64,000 bases of DNA, taken from NCBI GenBank assembly GCA_016710785.1, contig JADJUE010000001.1, positions 186,001-250,000 of the forward strand. Direction: 5' to 3'. Below, in pieces: positions 49,650 to 58,987 of the stretch (position 1 is the first letter of the stretch; each line of letters opens with the position of its first letter). The translations under genes and the position numbers were made by a program. The DNA is from Candidatus Epilinea brevis. GTDB taxonomy: Bacteria; Chloroflexota; Anaerolineae; Epilineales; Epilineaceae. The notes under the pieces were generated by a model, which was not told where the DNA came from, did no database searches, and worked only from the letters and a program-made list of their open reading frames with translations.

Positions 49650-50324
49650 ATGACTGCCATCCTGATCGTCGAAGACGACACGACGCTACGTGAGACCCTG
49701 TCCAGCACCCTTCGCGCCCACGGCTATGACGTCTACGCCCTCCCCGACGCCCGTGGCCTGCTGGAGAAAGTACTGGAGATCAAGCCGGATCTCCTGCTGT
49801 TGGATGTGATGTTGCCGGGATTGGACGGGTTGACAGCCTGCCGGGCCTTGCGCACTGCTGGCAACAAGGTACCCGTGCTGATGCTGTCTGCTCGATCCAA
49901 TGACATGGACAAGATCGTCGGACTGGAAACGGGTGCCGATGATTATGTCACAAAGCCCTTCAGCACCGGCGAACTCCTTGCCCGCGTCCGTGCCTTGTTA
50001 CGCCGTGCGCAGTCGGAGCAGCGCTCCGTTCTGGATGCGGGCGATCTGCAGATGGACCTGATCGCCAGGCGGGCCCAGTTGCGCGGCGAGGAACTGCGAC
50101 TCACGCACAAGGAGTTCGATCTGCTGGCTGAGCTCATCCGCAACAAGGGCATGGTCCTCAGCCGCGACCTGCTGTTGGAGAAGATCTGGGGATATGACTT
50201 CCTGGGCGATAGCCGCACCGTGGATGTGCACATTCGCTGGCTGCGCCAGAAGATCGAGCTGGAGCCTTCCATCCCCATGAGGATCGTCACCGTTCGTGGA
50301 ATCGGCTACCGTTTCGACGGCTGA
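49650..50324 (+). CDS. phoB: OmpR/PhoB-family response regulator
   Basis: The 224-aa protein has a receiver domain with the acidic pocket Glu8-Asp9, phosphoacceptor Asp52 (LLLLDVMLPGLDG), Ser80 and Lys102 (VTKPF). A C-terminal winged-helix domain follows (ELRLTHKEFDLLAELIRNKG... RTVDVHIRWLRQKIE... VRGIGYRFDG). It lies 21 bp upstream of a histidine kinase gene and 3-14 kb from two pst operons, so a PhoB/PhoP role in phosphate control is likely by context. The candidate binding sites at 58930-58968 have the 11-bp spacing that such dimers recognise. The symbol is by context, not proven. Confidence 0.85.
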   Translation: MTAILIVEDDTTLRETLSSTLRAHGYDVYALPDARGLLEKVLEIKPDLLLLDVMLPGLDGLTACRALRTAGNKVPVLMLSARSNDMDKIVGLETGADDYVTKPFSTGELLARVRALLRRAQSEQRSVLDAGDLQMDLIARRAQLRGEELRLTHKEFDLLAELIRNKGMVLSRDLLLEKIWGYDFLGDSRTVDVHIRWLRQKIELEPSIPMRIVTVRGIGYRFDG

Positions 50325-50345
50325 CCTGACACCCCATCCGCCGCC

Positions 50346-51485
50346 ATGATCAGCTTTCCTGTGCTAGTTATCGCCATGGCCGTTGCCGCATTGGCCGGCG
50401 CGGGCCTTGGAAGGTGGCATGCTCGTCATCTCGACGGGCGCCTGGGGGCATTGGAGCGTCGCCGCCTGGAGCGACATGCTCTGGAGGCAATCGCTCGCGC
50501 CACCTGGGACGAGGCGATCCTTGATGCCGTGGGCACCATCAGCGATCAGGCCCTGCTCCGCCTTGACGCCGGTCGCCATGTCTTGTGGATGAACGCCGCC
50601 GCGGTAGCGTTATGGCCGGTGGACCTCCAACGGCGCCCCAGTCTGACCAGCACCCTGGGATCCGGCGCGCTGGACCCCATCTTCGCCGAACTGCCTGAGG
50701 ATGAGCCGGTCATCGAGGCATTGCTGCTGCGCGACCGCCGCTACCGGGTCACCGCCCTGCGCCTGGGTAAGGGAGAGACTTTGCTGGCCCTTCGCGACAT
50801 CACCCAGCACGAACAGCTGGCAAGGGCGCGGCGCGACATGATCGCCAACATCTCCCACGACCTGCGAACACCCTTGACCAGTATCGGCCTGCTGCTGGAG
50901 TCGCTGGAACCGGACGCGGCACCCTCCGCCGCCATTCTGGTCACCCTGAGGCAACAGCTCACCGTCCTGCGCAAGCTGGCAGAAGACCTCATCCATCTGG
51001 ACCGCATCGAGTCCGGACGCTCGCCCCTCAGGCTGGCCAGCCTTCCCTTCGCACCGCTCGTGGAGGAAATCCGCTCCGCTCTCCGCCCCCAGCTCGAGCG
51101 GTCCGGCTTGCGCCTGGAACTGGTCGCTCAGCAGGATCTGAGCGTGCTGGCAGACGCCGATCAACTACGCCGCGTGCTGGTCAATCTGTTGGACAACGCC
51201 ATCCAGGCTTCACCGTCGGGGGGGCGCATCCGCGTGATGGCCGCCAGAATCGACGCCGAGCAGGTGGAGATCCATGTCACGGACGAAGGCAGCGGGATCC
51301 CGCCGCGCGACCTGGCGCGGGTCTTCGAGCGCTCCTTTCGCGGTGACCGCGCCCGTGGGCACAGCGGCTCCGGACTGGGTCTGGCCATCGTCAAGCATAT
51401 CGTGGAAGGGCACGGAGGCTCGGTGAGCGCGTTCAACAACCCCGTGCGGGGCGCGACGGTGACCTTCACGTTGCCAGCGGGCTGA
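50346..51485 (+). CDS. phoR: PhoR-like sensor histidine kinase
   Basis: The 379-aa protein has one N-terminal membrane helix (about residues 3-21), a PAS-like region (about 55-150), a HisKA domain with phospho-acceptor His171 (MIANISHDLRTPLTS), and a HATPase domain with N (VLVNLLDNAIQAS), G1 (DEGSGIPP) and G2 (GSGLGLAIV) boxes. A single membrane helix and no large external domain match PhoR-type kinases, which sense phosphate through the Pst-PhoU complex. It is the partner of the regulator 21 bp upstream. Confidence 0.87.
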   Translation: MISFPVLVIAMAVAALAGAGLGRWHARHLDGRLGALERRRLERHALEAIARATWDEAILDAVGTISDQALLRLDAGRHVLWMNAAAVALWPVDLQRRPSLTSTLGSGALDPIFAELPEDEPVIEALLLRDRRYRVTALRLGKGETLLALRDITQHEQLARARRDMIANISHDLRTPLTSIGLLLESLEPDAAPSAAILVTLRQQLTVLRKLAEDLIHLDRIESGRSPLRLASLPFAPLVEEIRSALRPQLERSGLRLELVAQQDLSVLADADQLRRVLVNLLDNAIQASPSGGRIRVMAARIDAEQVEIHVTDEGSGIPPRDLARVFERSFRGDRARGHSGSGLGLAIVKHIVEGHGGSVSAFNNPVRGATVTFTLPAG

Positions 51486-51525
51486 GATGACCGGTCTCCG
51501 GCAACGCCCGACCCTGTCGGCCCGC

Positions 51526-52743
51526 TCAGGCAGCGTGAGCTCCGGGCGGCCGCGTGGCAAGCGGCTTCGCCAGCAGCGCCCCTGACGCTGACGCCGTCAT
51601 CGTCGTCGCGATCTGGCTTTCAGCGCCGGCAGGCGGAAGCAGCAGTTCCTGATAGCGATCCAGCAGCCCATCCAGAACCAAGGGCCAGCCGCGCTCCTCC
51701 GCGTCCAGCCGCGCCTGCCGGCCCAGGCGACGCGCCAGAAGTGGCTGCTGCGCCAACCGCAGCACGGCTTCCGCCATCGCGGCGCGACTGCCAGGATCGA
51801 AGAGCAAGCCGTTCTGCTCGTGGCGCAGCAACTCGGTCACGGCGCCGGCGGCTGGAGCGACCACCGGGAGGCCCGACGCCATTGCCTCCAGCACCACGTT
51901 GCCGAAGGTCTCATGCGCGCCGGGGAAGACGAACACATCTGCCGAGGCGTAGGCTGCAGCCAGAGCATAGCCGCTGAGGTAACCGGTGAACACGGCGCCC
52001 CGGCCGGCGAGGCGCATCTCAAGGGACGGGCGAGCGGGTCCGTCACCCACCACTGCCAGCCGAGCGAAGGGCATCAGGTCCAGCACGTCGGCCAGCCAGT
52101 CCACCCGCTTCTCCGGTGAGAGCCGCCCCACATAGAGCAGCAAGGGCCGGTCCACCTGGCCATCGGTCAGCCGGTGGCGCCAGCCGATGTCCCGCCTGGA
52201 CGGGCGGAACAGCTCGGCATCGACTCCGCGGCTCCAGACTGACAGGCGGGGAATCCCCTGCTCGCGCAACTGAGCCAAGGTCACCTGGGACGGGCAGAGG
52301 TTCAGGTCCGCCCGGCCATGTGCCGCGCGAACCATCGCCCAGATGAGCGGCCTAAGGACACCCAGCCCCCAACCATCAGCGAAACCAGCCATATCCGTAT
52401 GGTAGGCGCCTACCACGGGGATCCCACGACGCCTTGCCAGGCGCATGGCCGCGGAGCCCAAGAGCAGCGGGTTGGCAACGTGGACCAGGTCTGGGCGGAA
52501 CTCATCCAGGCAGGCCGAGAGCCGACCGTTGGGCAGTGCCAGTCGCAGCTCGGGATAGAAGGGGACCCGAACAGCCGGGAACCCGACCACCGGCATGTCG
52601 GCATGGCGGTCCGGCGCACCTGACGGCGCCAGCACCAGGGCCTGGTGCCCGCGGCGCGACAGATGCTCGAGCAGATGACACAGGGTGTTGACAATGCCAT
52701 CGATCTTGGGCAAGAATGTTTCCGCCACCACGGCGATGCGCAT
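51526..52743 (-). CDS. GT4-family glycosyltransferase
   Basis: This 405-aa enzyme has the GT-B fold typical of GDP-mannose- or UDP-sulfoquinovose-using GT4 glycosyltransferases: N-terminal TFLPKIDGIVNTL (about residues 9-21), HTDMAGFADGW, LLYVGRLSPEKRVDWL (about 221-236) and the donor-binding ETFGNVVLEAMASGLPVV (about 301-318). It probably glycosylates a membrane lipid, for example making a glycolipid that replaces phospholipid when phosphate is scarce; its position between the Pho regulators and pst genes would fit, but the sugar is unknown. I chose the ATG at 52743 (CAGGAGG upstream) over a longer frame. Confidence 0.85.
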   Translation of the reverse strand: MRIAVVAETFLPKIDGIVNTLCHLLEHLSRRGHQALVLAPSGAPDRHADMPVVGFPAVRVPFYPELRLALPNGRLSACLDEFRPDLVHVANPLLLGSAAMRLARRRGIPVVGAYHTDMAGFADGWGLGVLRPLIWAMVRAAHGRADLNLCPSQVTLAQLREQGIPRLSVWSRGVDAELFRPSRRDIGWRHRLTDGQVDRPLLLYVGRLSPEKRVDWLADVLDLMPFARLAVVGDGPARPSLEMRLAGRGAVFTGYLSGYALAAAYASADVFVFPGAHETFGNVVLEAMASGLPVVAPAAGAVTELLRHEQNGLLFDPGSRAAMAEAVLRLAQQPLLARRLGRQARLDAEERGWPLVLDGLLDRYQELLLPPAGAESQIATTMTASASGALLAKPLATRPPGAHAA

Positions 52744-52984
52744 GCTGGGCCTCCTGAGGCTGTCGATGGAGCATGATCGGATAGCCGCAAGTCCAGACCA
52801 GAGACCGATGATGGGTGCGTCACAATCCGGTAAAGCGCGCTTCGCATGAAATCGGGCCAACGGCAGCTTGGCCGGCCGTTGACATGGCCTTAGGCTGCTC
52901 GACCACCGTGCATGTCATGCTGATCCAGCGGCCTCTGGGCCTCTTGACCCTGTCAGACCAACCGTCCGCCGGAGAGGTGCTCCT

Positions 52985-53881
52985 ATGACCCACAGCCGTC
53001 CGATCGCTCGCCGACAGGTGGACCTGGTCGTGCTCTCCGATGTGCACCTGGGAACCTATGGCTGCCATGCCGACGCCCTCTTGGACTACCTCCGGGGCAT
53101 CGACCCGCGTATCCTGGTGCTCAACGGCGACATCATCGATTTTTGGCAGCTGAGCCGCCGCCCCTGCTGGCCCGAAGCACATACCGATGTCTTGCGCGAG
53201 ATCCTGGACCTGTCACGCCGGGGCCGAAAGGTCTACTACCTCACGGGTAACCACGATGACGCCCTGCGCCGCTACTCAGGCTTGTCACTGGGCAACCTGC
53301 ACCTACGTGACAAGCTGCTGCTGGAGCTCGACGGCCGCCGCGTCTGGATCTTCCACGGCGATGTCTTCGACCTGTCCTTGCTCCACGCCCGCTGGATCGC
53401 CCGCTGGGGCGGTGTGGGCTACGATCTGCTGATCCAGATCAACCGCTGGATGAACCGCGGACTGGTTGCTCTTGGACGGCGACCCTACTCCCTGGCGCGG
53501 CGCGTCAAGCAGGGGGTCAAGCAGGCGGTGAAGTTCGTGGGCGACTTCGAAGCCACGGCGACGGACCTGGCTCTTGAACAGGGCTACGACGTGGTGATCT
53601 GCGGGCATATCCATGTGCCGCAGGACCGCGTGGAGGGCCGCGGCGACGCTGAGGTGCGCTACCTCAACAGCGGCGATTGGATCGAGAACCTGACCAGCGT
53701 GGAGTACGCTCGTGGGGTGTGGCGCCTGCATCAGGCGGAGGCGGCAGAAGCGGCGCCGACACCCGCACGATCGCGCGCGACGGTGCCGGCAGAGCAGCTT
53801 GCGGCGGCGGCGCGGGGCGTGGCCACCGGGCTCCGGCTGGTGACCTGCGACGATGTGGATGAGCGCTTGCTGACCGCCTGA
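52985..53881 (+). CDS. LpxH-like metallophosphoesterase
   Basis: The 298-aa protein is a calcineurin-like phosphoesterase close to the UDP-2,3-diacylglucosamine diphosphatase group. The metal-site motifs are all present: SDVHLG (about residue 18), GDIIDFW (about 47), GNHDD (about 91), HGD (about 119) and GHIHVP (about 201). Homologues outside lipid A producers are common and their substrates vary, so lipid A synthesis is not implied. The 55-residue C-terminal tail is Ala/Pro-rich. It is divergent from the GT4 gene and convergent with phoU. Confidence 0.82.
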   Translation: MTHSRPIARRQVDLVVLSDVHLGTYGCHADALLDYLRGIDPRILVLNGDIIDFWQLSRRPCWPEAHTDVLREILDLSRRGRKVYYLTGNHDDALRRYSGLSLGNLHLRDKLLLELDGRRVWIFHGDVFDLSLLHARWIARWGGVGYDLLIQINRWMNRGLVALGRRPYSLARRVKQGVKQAVKFVGDFEATATDLALEQGYDVVICGHIHVPQDRVEGRGDAEVRYLNSGDWIENLTSVEYARGVWRLHQAEAAEAAPTPARSRATVPAEQLAAAARGVATGLRLVTCDDVDERLLTA

Positions 53882-53912
53882 TCCCATCAGAGCGATCAGC
53901 AAGCCGGGCCCG

Positions 53913-54572
53913 TCACTCCCAATCCCAGCGCCCCGTCTCGGTGAAGACGATGCGTTCGCAGATGTTCGTCACCCGGTCCGCCGCGCGCTCGAGGTTATGG
54001 CCGGCCCACAGCGCGAAGTTGGCCATTTCCAGAACGGTTTCCGGCTCGCGAGGCCAATCCATGACCTGGCGGAAGAGGGCCCGGAAATCTGCGTCCACGG
54101 TGTCGTCGCGAGCGGCAATGGCTCGGGCGGCCAGCACATCCCGCTGGCTGAAGGCCGCGAGCGACTCGCGCAGCATGGCGGCAGCCTCGGCGGCCATGCG
54201 GTCCAGAAGGACCAGGCTGGCCGGCGGCAGCGGCTCCGGCAACTGTAGGGTGATCGAAGCGATGCCCTTGGCGTAGTCTCCCACGCGCTCCAGTTCCCCC
54301 ACGACATCGAGCGCTGCCGCTACGTAGCGGATGTCGCGAGCCACCGGCTGTTGGGTGGCGATGACCAGGAGCGCCTGCTCCTCGGTGGCATAGCGCCGGC
54401 GGTTCACCTGCTTGTCCCAGGCGATAAGCCGGTGCGCGGCCTCCAGGTCGCCGGCCCTCAGGAGCCGAGCCGCCTCGGTGAGCGCCCCGGCCACCATCTC
54501 GCCCAGGGTCAGCGTTTCCCTCTCCAGGTGGTCCAGTTCCTGCAGGAAGTGGCTGCGGATCGTGCTTGCCAT
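53913..54572 (-). CDS. phoU: PhoU-family phosphate signalling regulator
   Basis: The 219-aa, all-helical protein has the two PhoU repeats with their conserved E/D-rich motifs (ELERVGDYAKGIA at about residue 97 and NLERAADRVTNICE at about 198). PhoU links the Pst transporter to the PhoR kinase and stops Pho signalling when phosphate is plentiful. I chose the ATG at 54572, preceded by GAGGGGG. It is the last gene of the pstSCAB-phoU operon, 10 bp after pstB. Confidence 0.9.
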   Translation of the reverse strand: MASTIRSHFLQELDHLERETLTLGEMVAGALTEAARLLRAGDLEAAHRLIAWDKQVNRRRYATEEQALLVIATQQPVARDIRYVAAALDVVGELERVGDYAKGIASITLQLPEPLPPASLVLLDRMAAEAAAMLRESLAAFSQRDVLAARAIAARDDTVDADFRALFRQVMDWPREPETVLEMANFALWAGHNLERAADRVTNICERIVFTETGRWDWE

Positions 54573-54582
54573 CGTATCCCCC

Positions 54583-55425
54583 TCAGCCGAATCGGCCGGT
54601 GATGTAATCTTCGGTCCGTCGATCCTTGGGATTGGTGAACACGTCACCGGTTGGCCCGCTCTCCACTAGATAGCCGGCGCGGTCGTCGGATACCATGAAG
54701 AACGCGGTGTGATCGGAAGCCCGGGCAGCTTGCTGCATGTTGTGGGTGACGATGACGATGGTGTAATGCGCCTTCAGCTCCTGCATCAGCTCTTCGATCC
54801 TGAGGGTGGCGATCGGGTCCAGGGCGGAGCAAGGCTCGTCCATCAGGATCACATCTGGCTTCACCGCCAAGGCGCGGGCGATGCACAGGCGCTGCTGCTG
54901 GCCGCCGGAGAGACCCAACCCGCTGTCCCGCAGTTTGTCCTTGACCTCGTCCCAGAGCGCGGCCTGGCGCAGGCAGCTCTCCACCAGCTCGTCCAGGTTG
55001 CCCGAATACCCGTTGATCCGCGCGCCCCAGGCCACGTTGTCGTAGATGGATTTGGGGAAGGGGTTGGGCTTCTGGAAGACCATTCCGATGCGCCGCCGCA
55101 CTTGCACCGGGTCTACGGCCGGGCCGTAGATGTCCACGCCGCGATAGATGACGGACCCTTCGGTGCGCGCACTTGGAATGAGATCGTTCATGCGGTTGAG
55201 CGAGCGAAGAAAGGTGCTCTTCCCGCAGCCGGAAGGTCCGATGAGCGAGGTGATCTGGTAGCGCTGCACCGGCAGGGACACCTGGCGTATGGCCTGAAAC
55301 TGGCCGTAGTAGATATCCACGTTGTCCGCGACGATGGCCATCTCGTCGGCGATGCCGGCGACGGCGGTGCTGGCGACAGCCCGACCCGCTGGGGACAGGG
55401 CAATAGCAGGCGTTGTCTGACTCAT
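54583..55425 (-). CDS. pstB: Phosphate ABC transporter ATPase PstB (operon 1)
   Basis: The 280-aa ATPase powers PstCA. All catalytic motifs are canonical: Walker A GPSGCGKST, Q-loop MVFQKPNPFP, signature LSGGQQQRL, Walker B VILMDEPCSALD and the switch His in VTHNMQQAAR. A 30-residue N-terminal extension (ALSPAGRAVASTAVAG) precedes the domain. I chose the ATG at 55425 because it begins the known family sequence; the open frame runs much further upstream only as a shadow of pstA. It is 5 bp after pstA. Confidence 0.93.
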   Translation of the reverse strand: MSQTTPAIALSPAGRAVASTAVAGIADEMAIVADNVDIYYGQFQAIRQVSLPVQRYQITSLIGPSGCGKSTFLRSLNRMNDLIPSARTEGSVIYRGVDIYGPAVDPVQVRRRIGMVFQKPNPFPKSIYDNVAWGARINGYSGNLDELVESCLRQAALWDEVKDKLRDSGLGLSGGQQQRLCIARALAVKPDVILMDEPCSALDPIATLRIEELMQELKAHYTIVIVTHNMQQAARASDHTAFFMVSDDRAGYLVESGPTGDVFTNPKDRRTEDYITGRFG

Positions 55426-55430
55426 GGGGC

Positions 55431-56720
55431 CTAATGCCTCACTTGGGTGCGGTTGCGGAGGAAGACGGCGGCGGCGTTGAGGCTGAGGAGCATGGCCAAG
55501 AGGACCAGGATGGCGGCGGCGGCAATGGAGCGGAATTCGGCCTGGGGCCTTGACGTCCACTGGTAGATCTGGATGGGGAGGACCGTGAACTTGGAGAAGG
55601 GTCCGCTGGGATCCTGGAAGATGGCGGTGGATGCGCCCACCACGACCAGGGGCGCCGTCTCGCCGATGGCCCGGGACACCGAAAGGATGGTACCGGTCAG
55701 CACGCCGGGCAGCGCCGACGGCAGCACGTGGGCCCAGATGGTCTGCCAGCGGGTCGCGCCCAATCCGTAGCTGGCCTGCCGGAGCGAGCCGGGCACGGCG
55801 CGAATGGCCTCCTGGCTGTTGATGATCTGCAGCGGTAGCACCAACAGGGCCAAGGTCAGGCCGGCGGAGAGAATGGTGCGACCGTTGGCTGTGGCGGACG
55901 TGGCTCCCGTCAGCCAGGCGCCGCTGGTCAGTGGTTCCAGCAAGCGCACAAAGATGGTAAGGCCCAGCATGCCGTAGATGATCGAGGGCACGCCGGCCAG
56001 GTTGTTGATGTTGGTCTGGATCACCTGCGTCAGCCGGCGGTCTTTGGCTGCGTATTCCTCCAGATACACCGCCGCGGCCACACCCAGGGGCAGGGCCACG
56101 ACAATGGTGACCAGGATGGTCCATAGCGAACCCAGGATGGCCGACCGTACCCCTGACCGCATCGGGTCCGGACTCTGCTGGCTGCTCAGGAAGGCCGGGC
56201 GCAGCCAGGACTTGAAGGTGAGCGTCGCGTTGGGATGGGTGCGGGCCAGCTCTGCCTCGATGGCTCGCCGGCGCAAGAGGGAGCCCGATAGGACCCAGGT
56301 GCCGACGACGTCGACCCCGACGACCTTGGTCTGAACGATCCCTAGCAGATCCTCCGTCGACCGTGCCGCAAGCGGCTGCTCCTTCTCGATGGTCTTCAGG
56401 TCGCGCTTCTTGAGTTTCTCACGCAGGAGGGTCGCCAGTTCGGATGCCGGCAGGGCCTCCAGAGCCACGCCACCGCGGGCCAACGAAGCCGGATCCACCT
56501 TGACGTCGATAGCCACCAAGCCGTAGGCGCTGTCCAGCACGTTGTAGAGCAGGCTACCCAGAGCGACGATGCCCACCAGAGTCGAGACGATGAAGAGCAG
56601 TTCCCAACGACGGGCCTGACGCTTGCGACCGGTCACGTTGTCGCTGTAGCCCTCCTGACCGCGCAGGAGTGGCGCCTCAGGACGGCCCGTCACCGACGGA
56701 TCCCGCTGCGCGGCGCTCAT
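55431..56720 (-). CDS. pstA: Phosphate ABC transporter permease PstA (operon 1)
   Basis: This inner-membrane permease has six hydrophobic helices and the EAA-like coupling region (EAIRAVPGSLRQASYGLGATRWQT). At 429 aa it is longer than usual: about 120 residues between the first helix (about 43-63) and the second form an extra extracytoplasmic domain (VDVVGTWVLSGSLLRRRAIEAELA), as in some PstA variants. The ATG overlaps the pstC stop by 4 bp. Confidence 0.92.
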   Translation of the reverse strand: MSAAQRDPSVTGRPEAPLLRGQEGYSDNVTGRKRQARRWELLFIVSTLVGIVALGSLLYNVLDSAYGLVAIDVKVDPASLARGGVALEALPASELATLLREKLKKRDLKTIEKEQPLAARSTEDLLGIVQTKVVGVDVVGTWVLSGSLLRRRAIEAELARTHPNATLTFKSWLRPAFLSSQQSPDPMRSGVRSAILGSLWTILVTIVVALPLGVAAAVYLEEYAAKDRRLTQVIQTNINNLAGVPSIIYGMLGLTIFVRLLEPLTSGAWLTGATSATANGRTILSAGLTLALLVLPLQIINSQEAIRAVPGSLRQASYGLGATRWQTIWAHVLPSALPGVLTGTILSVSRAIGETAPLVVVGASTAIFQDPSGPFSKFTVLPIQIYQWTSRPQAEFRSIAAAAILVLLAMLLSLNAAAVFLRNRTQVRH

Positions 56721-57691
56721 TCGTAGACCTCGCGGTAGCGGGCGACGATGCGTTGGCTGAGCAGGTTTAGACCCAGGGTGATGAGGAAGAGCAGCAGCCC
56801 GATCGCGAACAGGCTCTTGTAGTCCACGGAGTCATAGCTCAGGTCGCCGCCGCTGATGCGCACGATGTGCCCGGCCATGGTCTCGGCGCCCTTGAAGGGG
56901 TTGAGCGTCAGGGCCGGTCCGGCCCCGGCGGCGATGGCCACGACCATCGTCTCGCCCACGGCCCGCGAGATGGCCACGATGAAGGCAGCCGCCAGGCCGG
57001 AGAGCGCAGCGGGCACGACCACCCGCAAGGCCATCTCATGGCGGGTAGCCCCCAGGGAGAGGGCGGCTTGCCTGAGTGAGTCGGGAACGGCATGCAGGGC
57101 GTCCTCGCTCATGGATGCGACCAGCGGTGTCACCAGAATGCCCACGACGAGACCGGCAGAGGCAGTGTTGTAGATCTCCACGACGTTGCGGCCGAAGATG
57201 TTCTGCAGGATGGGGGTGACAAACGTAAGGGCGAAGAAGCCGTAGACCACTGTAGGAACGCCGGCCAGCACCTCCAGAATAGGCTTGAGGACGCCGCGCG
57301 TTCGCGGTGCAGCGTACTCGCTGAGGTACACGGCGATGAACAGCCCCAGCGGCAGGGCCACCAGCATGCCGATCATCGAGGTCAGCAAGGTGGCCGAGAC
57401 CAAGGGCATGACACCGAATTGGTCGATGGACGGTTGCCATACGGTCCCGGTGACGAACTCGGTCAAGGTCACCTGCGGCAGCAGGAAGAAGCGCAGGGCC
57501 TCATAGCCCAGCACATAGATGATCCCGGCCGTCGTCAACACTGAGACCAGGGCCGCCACGAACAACCCTGACTCGATCACGGCCTCCCAAGGACGGCGCT
57601 GCGGTCTGAGTCGTGCAGCAAAGTCGACATCGGTCACGGTGCTCAGTGCTCCTCGGTCCACCAGGGGTTTCATGCGTTGGGGCTCGACCAT
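56717..57691 (-). CDS. pstC: Phosphate ABC transporter permease PstC (operon 1)
   Basis: The 324-aa permease has six helices and the coupling segment DALHAVPDSLRQAALSLGATRHEM. It pairs with PstA as the membrane channel for phosphate taken from PstS. The ATG at 57691 follows GGAGG; a second ATG 18 nt later is possible. The stop overlaps the pstA start by 4 bp, and the pstS gene lies 90 bp upstream. Confidence 0.92.
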   Translation of the reverse strand: MVEPQRMKPLVDRGALSTVTDVDFAARLRPQRRPWEAVIESGLFVAALVSVLTTAGIIYVLGYEALRFFLLPQVTLTEFVTGTVWQPSIDQFGVMPLVSATLLTSMIGMLVALPLGLFIAVYLSEYAAPRTRGVLKPILEVLAGVPTVVYGFFALTFVTPILQNIFGRNVVEIYNTASAGLVVGILVTPLVASMSEDALHAVPDSLRQAALSLGATRHEMALRVVVPAALSGLAAAFIVAISRAVGETMVVAIAAGAGPALTLNPFKGAETMAGHIVRISGGDLSYDSVDYKSLFAIGLLLFLITLGLNLLSQRIVARYREVYE

Positions 57692-57781
57692 GCCACGGCC
57701 TCCCGGACTGCTGAAAAGCGTCTTGCCGCGAACGGCCGCCTCGAGGCGACCGTCCGCGGCAAGTCGGGCCGTCGAGATGGA

Positions 57782-58801
57782 TCAGGAGTTGGCGTCGAGC
57801 CAGGCTTGCTTGGCGGCGTTGAGATTCTCCAAGCTGGCGGGGAAGTAGCCTACATCGCCGATCTCATCGTTGACGTTGGTCAGGTAGTAGTTGATGAAGG
57901 CCGCCACTTGGGGCTTCTCGGCCATGATCTTGGCCGTGGAGTAGATGAACAGCGGGCGGCCGAGCTTGTAGCTGCCATCCTCCGCCGTCGCCTCGTTGGG
58001 CTCGACGCCGGCGATCTTCACCGCACGCAGCTTGCTCGCGTTCTCCTTGAAGTAGGCGTAGCCGAAGTAGCCGATGCTGTCCTTGCCACCCTCGACGCCC
58101 TGCACCAACACATTGTCGTCCTCGGACAACTGGATGTCCTTGGCCCCCAGGATGGGCTCCTTCTTCTTCGCGAACACCGTTTCGACGAAGAAGTCGAAGG
58201 TGCCGCTGTCCGTACCTGGGCTGAAGCGCTTGATCGGCTCGGCCGGCCACTCGGGCCGCACATCGGACCAGTTGATGGCGGTGGAGTAGATAAGGGCGAG
58301 TTCTTCGAGGGTCACATCATCGACGAAGTCGTTCTCGGAGCTGACGGCCACCACCAACGCGTCGGTGCCCACCCGGAACTCGATCGGCTCGCGATCGATC
58401 GCCTGGCAGTTGGCCGTCTCTTCGTCCTTGATGGCCCGGCTGGCGTTGGAGATGTCGGTCTCTCCGGCCTTGCAGAAGCGCTCGAAGCCGGCGCCGGTCC
58501 CGACGCTGTCCACGGTGATGTTGCCGGTGTAGCCGTCGGCCTTGAAGTTCGCGGCAAGAACCTCGGTGAGCGGGAAGACGGTGGAGCTGCCGGCGGACAC
58601 GATGTCGCCGCTCACGGCGGCGGCATCGACCGCGGGCAAGGCCAAGCCGTCGGCGGGGTCGGCGGTGGGCGCGACGACCTCGGTCGGGGCCTCGGACACA
58701 GCCACGGTAGGCTCGGCCATGGGAGCGGCAGATTCTTCGGCCTTGCAGCCGACGCTGAGAGCGGCGACCAGCAACAGGGCGCCTAGATTGCGTATGTTCA
58801 C
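57782..58801 (-). CDS. pstS: Phosphate-binding lipoprotein PstS (operon 1)
   Basis: This is the high-affinity phosphate receptor. A lipoprotein signal ends in LSVGC (Cys18), followed by a low-complexity Ala/Pro/Thr/Glu linker and a periplasmic-binding fold (about residues 65-339). Phosphate-site segments include AGSSTVFPLTE, SRAIKDEE and SPGTDSGTFDFF. The GTG at 58801 follows AGGAGG and starts at the signal peptide. It is the first gene of the operon and is preceded by the Pho-box-like array at 58930-58968. Confidence 0.92.
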   Translation of the reverse strand: MNIRNLGALLLVAALSVGCKAEESAAPMAEPTVAVSEAPTEVVAPTADPADGLALPAVDAAAVSGDIVSAGSSTVFPLTEVLAANFKADGYTGNITVDSVGTGAGFERFCKAGETDISNASRAIKDEETANCQAIDREPIEFRVGTDALVVAVSSENDFVDDVTLEELALIYSTAINWSDVRPEWPAEPIKRFSPGTDSGTFDFFVETVFAKKKEPILGAKDIQLSEDDNVLVQGVEGGKDSIGYFGYAYFKENASKLRAVKIAGVEPNEATAEDGSYKLGRPLFIYSTAKIMAEKPQVAAFINYYLTNVNDEIGDVGYFPASLENLNAAKQAWLDANS

Positions 58802-58929
58802 GTTCCTCAATCCTCCTGAATCACGATGGTTCAGGGCCCCAGCGGGGCGCCTGGCGCCGGCCGCCACGGCCAAGCCGTGGCGGCAGAAACGGCGGCTGAG
58901 GAGAGGTTAGTGCCGGTCCGAGCCAGGGG

Positions 58930-58968
58930 GGTCAAGTTACAGAGAACGGAACGTGAAGGCGTCGTGAA
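58930..58968 (-). promoter_or_regulatory. Pho-box-like array upstream of pstS
   Basis: Reading the minus strand, TTCACG, TTCACG, TTCTCT and TTGACC follow each other with an exact 11-bp period (plus-strand positions 58963-58968, 58952-58957, 58941-58946, 58930-58935). The spacing and the TTCACA-like unit match PhoP/PhoB-type direct repeats. TTGACC could double as the -35, with the -10 near 58907, about 17 bp downstream. Confidence 0.6.
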
Positions 58969-58987
58969 GAAGCCTTAATATTCCGGA

